Source: Rhizaria sp. SCN 62-66
Taxonomy: Eukaryota > Rhizaria, unplaced
NCBI GenBank assembly: GCA_001724265.1
Contig: MEDY01000161.1
Coordinates: 59,497 to 123,496, forward strand
DNA: 64,000 bases
Direction of reading: 5' to 3'
In this document: positions 1-9,700 of the stretch, piece by piece
How the letters are laid out: each line of letters opens with the position of its first letter
How positions within the stretch are numbered: the first letter of the stretch is position 1
The notes under the pieces: generated by a model
What the model was told of the DNA's origin: nothing
Database searches by the model: none
Seen by the model: the letters and a program-made list of their open reading frames with translations, nothing else
Translations under genes and position numbers: made by a program

Positions 1-1069
1 CTATGTTGATTTCTGATATCTGCGGTTCATAAAGTTTTCGTGGTGAGAATTAAACCCAAGACATTGGAAGTCGAGGTGTTCTCAAATCAAGATCTCTGTC
101 ATATCGCAAATATGATACATGTATTTATACTTTTTTATTTAGTTTAGCCTTGTTGTAATCGATTATAGTTCAAATGAGACCTCGATATGGAATCATGACG
201 AGTGACCATGACGCTCAGTTAAGTGCGGGTGTGATGAACAAAGATGAATTCAGTGAAAGTCCTACAGCAACATTTCCAACGCAAACCGACACATTGAATG
301 TTCACTTCATTGTTAGTCTCGTTCTCTTCGTGTATCACAGAGTCAGGAAGTAGATCGCCTTCTCACCACAAGCGCGTTTTCCATCACGCAAGTCAATAAT
401 CGGAGGTTCGACAAGTAATCTTGCAGGGTATCAAATTTATTTTGTAGTTTTAACAATATATTAGTTGTTTAGGAGTAAATGTAGTATTGTATTTCTATGC
501 GCCGATGTAGCGACTATAAAGAGGTATGCTTACTGTTCTGCCTGGTGTTGAGTGACTCCTCGTGGCTGCACCGTGCAGTCGTTCAAGTCACATTAATCAC
601 TTTGTGTCAAATAAATAATGGTTGTTCGGTGTAAAAAGCTACATAAATTATGTTATCTGACAAGAGTACAACATTCACTGAGATATCTCTTGATGTTGCC
701 TTCTATTATTATGAACGACGTGAGCTTGACTCTTCGAGGATGGAGAGAGAAGATATCATAATATAGTTGGTGCCTACAGTCATAAAACAGACATATTATA
801 TATTTAAGCAGATGTACTAGTCAAGTTATTGTGTTTTACATCTTTTGCGTCCTGTTTGTAAGACATCATTGGTGCTTACATCAAGCTACGATGAGCGAGG
901 TTCAAATGAACGAAGCGACTGTTTTTATTGTATAAAAAGATACCTCTGGCAATGCGATTCAAATATCGCATTAAAATTGCAAAAATATACTTTGTAGTAC
1001 TATTCAAAAAAGTAGAACTCAGGAGTGTATCATAGAACACGTGAAAGTACTATATGTGTCAAAAATGTT
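1..1069. other. AT-rich intergenic DNA, no gene seen
   Basis: Low-GC sequence with frequent stops in all frames. I see no coding bias, RNA gene or clear repeat. Confidence 0.6.
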
Positions 1070-1212
1070 TTTATATATTAAATTTGCGCCGAACGTCACC
1101 AGCAAGCTTCAGAATCCTGAAGCAGCTTGGGGTCTTGGTGTATCGGTATCATACCTCTTTCGGGTAGAGGTGGTAGCGGGTTCAATTCCCGCAGACCCCC
1201 TTTTTTTTTCTC
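1070..1212 (+). repeat. Left arm of an inverted duplication carrying tRNA-Pro
   Basis: About 60 bases upstream of the tRNA, starting TATATATTAAATTTGC and including CACCAGCAAGCTT and GAATCCTGAAGCAGCTT, recur in inverted orientation upstream of the second tRNA at 1993-2051. Similarity stops soon after the T-run on the 3' side. The duplicated unit is therefore the tRNA gene plus its 5' flank. Confidence 0.85.
1129..1200 (+). tRNA. tRNA-Pro (anticodon CGG)
   Basis: The 72-base cloverleaf folds fully. The acceptor stem is GGGGTCT/AGACCCC, the D stem GTG/CAT (one G-U pair), the anticodon stem CCTCT/AGAGG with loop TTCGGGT, and the T arm GCGGG-TTCAATT-CCCGC. The anticodon CGG reads the proline codon CCG. 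The discriminator base is C, as is usual for eukaryotic tRNA-Pro. Internal promoter elements are present: an A-box near TGGTGTATCGG and a B-box GGTTCAATTCC. A run of T follows immediately and would stop RNA polymerase III. There is no intron. A second, inverted copy lies at 1921-1992. Confidence 0.96.
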
Positions 1213-1909
1213 CATGCACGCCTCCAGCGTCGCACAGGGATCTTTTTTGTGCAGTCTTAGAGAACCTCTATTCTGTTCCGGTCTTTATTTTTGCTCAAAT
1301 ACAAGACAGAGGCTTGCCAACAGCACTCTGTGCTATTTGGTACTGTAACATCGACCAACGATCAAACAGCGACGATTGAAAGTCCACGATCACGTGTAAT
1401 CATCGCAGAAGCGAGTTTAAGGCAGCAGAAAATACGGGGCGTTACTTGAAGTCGTGGGGTCAAGTTGAATAAAACCAGTTGCTAATGATATTTATTTATG
1501 CACATTAACACAAATAAATTCAAGTTCTTGTTTGAGATTCGGTTTGATTGTGACAGTGGTCACATCGAGTGCTGCAGATGAATCCTACACATCATCACTG
1601 TCACTGCCGCTGCCACAACTGTCTCAGATGATATTATTGACTTGCAGCTGTCATAGCAGTGCTACTTAATTTCCACTATGGCATGACGAGGATATACTAC
1701 AGTAGTATTAATATATAGAGCGAGAATAACTTTTACTTCGAACCCATCATGGAAAAAACACTCAAAGGAAATTTGGATGATTTGTTTTTATTAATACTCG
1801 TATCAGTGTTGGCGCGCACGTGATGAGATGGGCAAAAATAGTTATGGATGAGCAGCGGATGGACCCGGCGCAAAAAAGTGTTTCTAGCAGCGCCCAGGGC
1901 GCAAGAAAT
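1213..1909. other. Spacer between the two inverted tRNA genes
   Basis: About 700 bases, AT-rich, without a convincing open frame. Nothing recognised. Confidence 0.55.
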
Positions 1910-2051
1910 GAAAAAAAAAAGGGGGTCTGCGGGAATTGAACCCGCTACCACCTCTACCCGAAAGAGGTATGATACCGATACACCAAGACCCCAAGCTGCT
2001 TCAGGATTCTCAAGCTTGCTGGTGACGATTAAGGCAAATTTAATATATAAA
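1910..2051 (-). repeat. Right arm of the inverted tRNA-Pro duplication
   Basis: This is the reverse complement of the unit at 1070-1212. The tRNA body is identical and the 5' flank is nearly identical, with a few substitutions (for example CAGAATCC in one copy, GAGAATCC in the other). Confidence 0.85.
1921..1992 (-). tRNA. tRNA-Pro (anticodon CGG), second copy
   Basis: The sequence is identical to the tRNA at 1129-1200, on the opposite strand, with the same stems, loop TTCGGGT and discriminator C. A run of ten A on the plus strand just below 1921 is the T-run terminator for this gene. The two genes are transcribed towards each other. Confidence 0.96.
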
Positions 2052-2537
2052 TATTTATGCAACTTTTATTCAAACTTAAATTTTATATCATACATTGTCA
2101 TTATGTTTTTAATTTACCAATGTCATAATACACATCTGTAAAAATTATATGTCTGTTAAGTATTTTCTTTCAATCGACATTGGGTTTGTAAGGTGACTTA
2201 GATTCTGTTGGGCACAGGAAAGAAAATAAAGACACGACGAGGGGGCATTCGCAAGGGTCTCAGTTAATACAGAAAACCAGAAGGCAGAGCGACTAGAAGA
2301 AACAATGAGACAAGCAATCTAAGTGAGAGGAAATCCACAAACAGTCTTTTTGATGAGTCAACGGGTGCAACAGGCAGCAGCCCGGCGCCAAGGCTGGCGA
2401 CAGTTACGCTTGATACTGGAAGCGGCCGGCGTGGCGCTCGCAAAAGCAGGCTGCAGAGGAGCGACCTCGGAGCCGACAGTGGTAAAACAATCCAGAGCTA
2501 GCGTCAGCAGCCGCTCTCGCGTCGCGACCCCAGTCAT
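2052..2537. other. Intergenic DNA grading from AT-rich to GC-rich
   Basis: From about 2330 the base composition turns gene-like. Open frames exist on both strands into the inverted repeat that follows, but no product is recognised. Confidence 0.4.
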
Positions 2538-2714
2538 CGCGGCAGTGGGCAACATGCTGTACACATGCGCAGGCCGACTTTTCTTGTCGACACCGGAGGG
2601 GTTTGTATCCGGCAGGTTGCTCCTAGCCGGAGCAGCGGTAAGCGCAACCTGCCGGATCAACCCCCTCCGGTGTCGATAAGAAAAGTCGGCCTGCGCCTGT
2701 TGCCCACTGTCGCG
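2538..2714. repeat. Long near-perfect inverted repeat (foldback)
   Basis: The arms at about 2567-2620 and 2644-2696 are reverse complements with only a few mismatches, around a loop of about 23 bases. Outer segments CAGTGGGCAAC (2543-2553) and GTTGCCCACTG (2699-2709) extend the pairing, with a 13-base insertion in the left arm. Both arms encode the same peptide core, PSGVDKKSRPA, on opposite strands. This looks like a head-to-head duplication of one coding fragment. Confidence 0.85.
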
Positions 2715-2842
2715 TTGGTGACGAAGACGATGACGAAGACGATGAAGACGGCGATGATGGTGGCAGTGGCGGCGACGACGGTGATGATGGAGACGAGGAG
2801 GACCACGGCAACGGTGGCGACGACGATGAGGACAATGTGTGA
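2644..2842 (+). pseudogene. Fragment encoding a very acidic tail, unrecognised
   Basis: After the right arm of the inverted repeat, one plus-strand frame reads PSGVDKKSRPAPVAHCRVGD and then about 45 mostly Asp/Glu/Gly residues to a TGA at 2840-2842. A TAA lies in frame just upstream near the repeat loop, so no complete gene can be drawn. It could be the 3' end of a decayed gene or of an element that gave rise to the foldback. A GAC/GAT-rich simple repeat expanded by chance would look similar. Confidence 0.3.
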
Positions 2843-3323
2843 CATAATCACCACTGTGACGGTCGCTGTCAGTCAGTCGGTCCGTCATTTCAGATATAGA
2901 GTTTTGGTCAGCCCAATGATTGTTTAAACTTGCAAAGTATGATATACTCGAATTCGATGTCATATTTTGTATTGTGTTGAATAATTGGGTTATTAGAGAA
3001 GATACGAGCCTAGATTGGAATGTTATTGTTTGTACATACCCTACATATACCCCTTTTTTATATTAATTATTAACTAATGTTACACGTGGGCACTGAATCA
3101 TTACCAAACTACAGCAAGGATAATTATAGTCGTAGCCAACAAACTAAGTAGTAAGACATGGACACACACACGGGGCGTATCAGTGGACAAAGAGGCTTTT
3201 AAAACAAGCAGGGAAGCAAGCAAACTCCGCCCTAACACCCGCCTATTCAAGATAAGAACAGTTATACAGAAGGCGCTACATGTACATTTCGCGGCTCAGA
3301 GAGTGTGCAGGATTTCCATGTTC
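2843..3323. other. Intergenic DNA downstream of the seven-helix/kinase gene
   Basis: AT-rich. It probably holds the 3' UTR of the minus-strand gene ending at 3324. No gene seen. Confidence 0.5.
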
Positions 3324-5818
3324 TCAGAGTCCCATCTCGTTCTTGCAGCGCGCGAGCATAGTGCGAATATCCGTGAACGAAGGCCGCAGATCGGGCTGCA
3401 TGAAGCAGCGGCCGAGCATGGTAAGGAAGAGCGGTGAGAGTACCCGTGAGGCGGTCGTGCCGCCGCCCGCGCTGCGGCCCGCCAGCTCGTCCGCTGTGGG
3501 CACCTTGAGACGCGTGCCGCTCTTGCCGACGGCGTCGACGAGCTCAGCCACGGTGTAGCCCTGGAACGGCTCCTGGCGCGCGGTGAGCTCCCAGCACAGT
3601 ACGCCAAACGAGTACACGTCCGAGGCCTTGGTGGGCGTCGCGCCCAGCAGCACCTCGGGCGCGGACCACGCGGTTAGGAAGCGGTGGCCCAACATGACTT
3701 CGGCGAAGGTCTTGACGGACTTGACGCCGACGTCACAAACCTTGATGCTCATGTTTTCGTCCAGCAGCACGTTGCGCGACTTAAGGTGCACATGGATCTG
3801 CCCGCGCGCGTGCAGCGCCTCCATCGCAGTCGCGACTTCGCTCGCCACACGCACGATCGTCGCCGGGGAGAGGTCCTTGGCCGTTTGGCGCAGCAGGTCG
3901 AACAGGGAGCGGCGCGCAACGTACTCCGACACCGCGTACACGTGGTTGCCCTGTGAGGCAGAATAGACCAGAGTAAGACAGAGAGAGCAAGAGTGAGATA
4001 ACATGTACTCACAAAGGTTTGAGAAGATGAAACAGTGAAGTGATCAAACTATAGACAACAGACAGAAATATATATGCAAAGACGGACCTGTCGCGCAACG
4101 CCGATGAAGCGCACGATGTGCGAGTGCGCGATGCGGGACTTTTCGTCGAGCTCGACGGCAAGCTCCTCAACCGAAATGGCACGCATGCCCTCGAGGCGGA
4201 AGCGCTTGACGAGCACGCGCTGGTCATCCATCACGCCCACGGCTGTGGTCCACACGCCCGTGTCGCAGAGGATCTGCTGCGCGCCGCCGCTACCGCCGTT
4301 AGCCGCGGTCGCGGCCGCAGCAGCTGCGGCCGCCGCGGAACCGCCCTCGGCCTGCGCGGTAGCCGTCGCCGCGGCAGCCGCGGCGGAGGCAAAGAAGGCG
4401 CGCGGCAGCACGAGGCGGTCCAGGTCGATGCGCTGCGTGGTGGCGGCCGAGCTGAGCGCAGAGGGCTGCAGGAAATGGCTGTTGCCGCGGCCGCCGCCCG
4501 CGGGGGCGGAGATCTGCGCCGAGTTGTAGCGCGCCGCCGCGTCGCTGGCGCTGCCGGCGTCGGCCAGCAGCGGCACCGAGCCCGCCGCACCGGCGCCGTC
4601 GCCGCCGTACTTGCTGCCGCCGGCGCCGGGGGCGCGGAGGTCGATGCCGTCGCGGCCGACCGAGAGCAGCGGCGCGCCGGAGGCCGGGAGCGCGGTCAGC
4701 GCGCCGTAGCCGTCGGCCGAGAAGTTGAGGTTGCCCGCGGCGGCGGCGGCCAGGTCTGCGCTCGAAGCCGAGTCCGGCAGCGAGGGCACCTCGGTGGCGG
4801 GGTCGACACTGATCTCGTCGCCGATGAGCAGGATGCCAATGAGCGCCCAGTCAAGCAACAGCAGCAGCGGGAGAAATTCAGAGACGGCGAGGATCGACAC
4901 GATCGTGATGCCCAGCAGGTTCGTCGCCAGACTCTGCTGCCACTCATACGTGATCGACAGGATGAAGACGACGCCGCGCACTAGGCGCGCCGCGGACCAC
5001 ACGGCGAAGACGACGGTGATCTTGTACACCAGCTCGCGCGCGAGCGGAGACGCCAGCGCGGCGTTGCGGAGGATGCGGAAGGCAAAGACGGCCGCCACGG
5101 CCAGCGCGCAGAGCGGGAAAAAGGTGTTGACGATGGCGCATGACCACTGGATGTAGTCGGACATGGACTCGTCGAAGACGTCCTCCTTGATCGCGAGCAG
5201 GAAGTAGAGGATGAAGACGATGACGTACTGCAGGAACGTCAGGGCGAAGAAGCACAGCCAGGCGATGGAGCGAAAGCGCACGCGCGAGCGCACAATGCGC
5301 TGCGCGTGGGAGAAGACGTACGTCTCGAGCCAGGTGAGGAAGATGATGACGTAGATGGAGATGGTGCACTGTTCGGGCAGCGTGAAGAGCACGGCCTGCA
5401 GCGGGTACCACATCTTGTTCGTGCGGCCGACAAGGCTGAACATCGACAGCACGGCAAAGCCCAGTGTGCGGACGGCGAGGTGGCCCGACACGGCGCGGAA
5501 GAGCACCTTCTCCGTCACGGCCTGGGTGGAGAACTGATTGATCTTGATGTTGCGGTACACCGAGAGCACGAAGAAGACGGCGTAGACCGTGGCCAGGAAG
5601 TACAGCGTGACGCCGAGACGGTCCAGGTCAAAAACGCGGTACGACGGGGCGACCCTGCCCACGCCTGAGTCGGCCGCGGCCTCGGCGAGCGCCGGGAGCA
5701 CGACGGACGCGGCCGAGGAGGCGAGCGACGACACAGTCGCCGCCATGGACGACACCGCAGCCTCCGTGTGCGAAGACACGGACGCCGCCAGCGCGCCGAA
5801 ACGGGAAGAAAACGGCAT
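3324..5818 (-). CDS. Seven-transmembrane protein fused to a degenerate TKL-like kinase domain
   Basis: Two exons, complement(3324..3950, 4088..5818), encode 785 residues. The intron (GTCCGT...CAG) joins ...GVARQ to GNHVYAV in phase 0. Residues about 65-340 hold seven hydrophobic helices. The stretch with YPLQAVLF and LPEQCTISIYVII resembles the plant TOM1/THH1-type seven-helix family. A low-complexity Ala/Gly linker follows. Residues about 510-785 are a kinase fold: lysine in RVLVKRF, HVHLKSRN at 630-637, DVG at 650-652, an APE-like SAPEVLL and SDVYSFGVLCWEL. The catalytic Asp of HRD is His (residue 632) and no glycine-rich loop is visible, so activity is doubtful. Receptor-kinase fusions are known in several protist groups. 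The gene is divergent from the CNB-RGS gene. It stops with TGA. Confidence 0.85.
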
Positions 5819-6701
5819 AAGCGGGGGGCGGCGCGCGAGGGCGACAGGGCGGCCGGAGAGGCGGGGGAGCGAGCGGGCGAGCGAGTGAGGCTGCTAGTGG
5901 CGTACGTGACGAACAGTGAGACGAGGTCACAAAATCCGGACTCAGAAGGGGTAGAGGAGCTGAACAGAGGTAGTAGCAAAAGGGGTAGCCGTAAGAGTAC
6001 ATTTAAAGCATATGTGTCGGGCCATGGCTGCAGCAGTGAACAGAGAGTGTCGGTTTCGTAGGGGATTATGAAGGAGCGCAACGCGAGTGCACGATCACCG
6101 AACTAGCCTGCTCTTGAAGAAGGTTTTTGACAAACTTCCACAAGTACTATAAACCGTGATTTTTCACTGAATAGAGAATAGACAGCGTAAATTCTGAAAC
6201 CAACGTTTGTAGTGTTCTTGACGCAGAAATGCAAGAGAACAACTCCGAATCACTGAGGGCTACGTGGCACCCGTCCCCTCCAAGCTTGTGGCGAGGATGA
6301 CAGAACAGCGTGATGAACAGGTTCCTTTGCCACTTCCCACGCTCGCGTGTTTGCAATATGAGACGATATTCACTTCTTTCGAGTTATTTCATGTCATTTG
6401 GTGTATTGCTGCATATACAGTCTCATGTCTCACCTTCAAACACGACTTGCACTTTTGCATTCTCCATGTGTCTCCCAACCCCTCGCATTGTTTAGCGTTT
6501 CTGGGCGATTGTACAGACGACCCGTTTTGCGTCACCGATACAGACTTAGCCGAGGCTTTTTTGTGCTTTGTTTCGTTCTTAGTAGTGGTTTTCTCCCTTC
6601 CCGAGCGCTTTCCCGCGCGCACCGACCCCTTCAGCTGACAGTCGCGACACGTCGTTTGAGCTGCTTGCTTCCTCGCGTCCGGCGCCTGAGCGTAGACCGC
6701 C
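5819..6701. promoter_or_regulatory. Divergent promoter region
   Basis: About 880 bases separate the start codons of the seven-helix/kinase gene (-) and the CNB-RGS gene (+). It must hold both promoters and 5' UTRs. No TATA box or defined operator stands out. Confidence 0.45.
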
Positions 6702-9700
6702 ATGTCATGCTGTAGCGGCCGCTCCCTCTGCGGAGGTGACGAGAACACAAAAGTACGTGTTGCACTAGTTTTTAGTGCCTAGTACCTCTATTGTCCTCTA
6801 TAAATCTCCTATACCGTGCACCCTACTTGCTTGAACGTCTCTCACAACCCCACTTTCTCTCTTGATGCCCATATCTCCCTTTCGTGTCAACTGTCAATCA
6901 CTCAGCTCGGCATTTTGAAGTCATCCCACTTTGCGATGTTCTTCGACAATGTAGAGCTCCGCGCCCTGGCCAAGGCCTGCACGCTTCAGGTTTGCCATCC
7001 CTTCTTCATACCCGTTTCCCTTGCCGCATATCTCTCATTGCCTCTGCTCTTCATTCGCTTTTCTCACTCTCTCATAATGACATTTTTATGCCTCTCCTCT
7101 TGTCGATGTAATATTGCGCTGCGTCCTGCGCAGACGTACCGCCAGGGCGACATCATCTTCCTCGAGGGCGAGCGCGTCAAGCACGTCCACTACCTCACGC
7201 GCGGCTCCGTCCGCATCCTGCCGCCCGAGGCCTTCGTCACGCCCACAGTCGCGCCCATCCACCCTTCTGCGTCGATGGTGGCCGACAGCAGCCAGCTCGC
7301 CGCGGCCGTGTCCGCCGCGGCGCACGAAGTCGTCACGCGCGCGCGCGCCGCGTCCGCCGCCGCTTTCGCGCTGGCCGATATCAACGTCTCCGGCTCCTCC
7401 GTCTCGGGCTTCTCGGGCTCGGGCGTCGGCGGCAGCAGCAGCAACCTCGCCCACGGCGTCCCAACGACGACGACGGCGACGACGACGACTGCGACTCCGA
7501 CTCCGTTGCACGGCGGCGGCCACCTCGGCGGCGGCCACCTCGGCGGCGACGGCATGCTGTCCCCGTCGCTCTCGCTGCTCGGCGCGCACCACACCGCCGC
7601 CCTCGACGGCGACGTCCCCGCCGCCTCCGGTGCGGCTGTGACCGGCGCGGCCGTGACCGGCGCGGCCGTGACCGGCGCGGCCGGGGCTGCGATCGCGCTG
7701 CTCCCCGTGGCCGAGGAGACGCCCTCGCTGGCCGACTCGCTCTCGGACTGCCGCGTCTCGCCCTCCTCAACACAACAACAACAGCAACAGCAGCAGCAGC
7801 AGGAGCAGCTCCCCGCGTCGGGCTCTGGCGTGGGCCCGAGCGCGCGCAACCGCGTGGCTTCGCCGGCACACTTGCAGCCCCAGACGCGGACTGCGGTGCC
7901 TGTGCCCGGCGCCGCGTGTGCCGCCGCCGGCGAGAACCCGCCGTCGCCGGTGGCCGTGGGCGACATGAGAGCGCAGGTGCTGCAGCTGCAGCCCGCGCCG
8001 CTGCTGCTCAGCTCTGGGCCCAGCCCCACGGCCGCGGTCGCCGCTGCGAACGACGCGCCAACAGTGACGACCTCTTCGGGGTCAGACGCGCTGCTCGCGG
8101 ACTCAACCTCGGCGACTCCCTCGGCCTCGGCCTCGGCGTCCGCGTCGGCCTCTTTGGCGACCCCGTACGACGGCGACCTGAGCTTGGCGACACAGAGACC
8201 GGCCATCCTGGGGGTCACGACCGCGTCCGCGACGACGACGACGATGACGACGACGGCGTCGACGCCGGGGACAGCCCGTGACCACGCGAGCTTCGTCTCG
8301 TCTCTGTCCTCGTTGACGACGACCACGATGGGCGCGAACGCCGCCGCGGCAACGGCTGCCAACAACAACGCCGACAGCATTTCCAGACCGGGCGTCGCGG
8401 GCAGCGCCGTTCCAGCCGCGCTCTTCCCCGCCTCGGCCTCGGCCTCGGCCTCGGCCTCCGCCTCCGCCGCGGGCGCCGGCAGCGCCGGCGCTGCGGGCGG
8501 CTCGGCTGCGCGATCCCGCGGCGCCTCTCTGGACGGCTCCGACACCGAGTTCCGGTTCAACTTCACGGCCGACTCGGAGCGCGACACGTTCTTCGACACG
8601 CAGCCCGACACGCCGCGCGGCAGCAACAGCGTCAACTCGCAGTCGGGCGGCGCCGGCGGGGCCACGCCGGGCGGCACGGGCCGTGGCGTTGCGCTTAGCA
8701 TCTCGCTCGCCACCAACGGCGGCCACGGCCACGGCCACGGCCACGGCCTCGGCCACCACGGCGCGCGTGGCGCCCACCTTAACACCGCGGCGGGCTCGAG
8801 CTCCGCGGCGGGCGCGCGACCCGCTGGTGGCAGCGCGGTGAGCGACGCGCCGCTGGGGCTCGCGCGCTGGGGCCTGATGCCCGAGACGCGCCAGCGCGTG
8901 GCACCGTTGCCCGCCATCCCGCCGCCCTCGCCGCAGCACTCCGCCGGCGCCGGGGCCGGCGGCGTGAGCGGCGCGGCGCTGGCGGCGCCCCCGGGCACCC
9001 CGGCCAAGGCCCGGCTGAGCTCGCGGCCTGTGTCGCCCGCCTCGGCCTCCACCTCGGTCTTCGCCTCGGGCTTACTCAACAACAACGAGCACTCCGCCCC
9101 GCTGGCCTCGCCGCTCTCGCTGCACTCCCCGGCGTCCCCGTCCGCCGCCGCTCCCGCGTCTGCAGTGGGCCCGATGGTGGCGGGCGCGGTGACTGTGGCG
9201 CTTCACGATGGCAAGAAGCCGGCATGCACGTCCAACGATGCCGCGCACTTGGCGCACATCGCAGCGCAGCAACAGCAGCAACAGCAGCAACAGCAGAGTC
9301 GGCAGCACCAGTACCAGCTGCCCTCGGCTAGCGCCGCGCCTGCCCCCACGAACAATACCGCCGGGGCCCACAGCCACGCCGCGTCGCCCGCCAGCGCCGG
9401 CGCGAGCGCTGCGGGCGCTTCGAGCGCTGCGCTGGTGAGCCCCGGGATGCAGCTGCTGGCGCTGAACGTGCCCTTCGCGGCCACGCTGCACGCCGGCGCG
9501 CCGCTGGGCTGCGACAAGCTCGACGCGCTGACGTTGTCCAAGGCGCAGGCGCACGCCATGGGGCAGATGCAGCGCAAACAGCGCATCATGGCGCCAAAAC
9601 GTGGCGCCGCAGACAGCTCCAGCATCGAGGCGCTCGTCACCGCGGTCAATGCCCAGCGCACTGGCGCCTGCGACGACGTGGGCAACGCCGCTGGCGCTGC

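Noticed and set aside
1129-1992. Possibility that the two tRNAs are UAG-decoding (CUA) tRNAs
   Set aside because: The anticodon loop is TTCGGGT, giving CGG. They are ordinary proline tRNAs and do not explain UAG decoding.
1041-2062. Short proteins sharing a common segment, read across the tRNA-Pro genes
   Set aside because: The shared peptide is just the translated tRNA and its flank. The sequence folds as tRNA.
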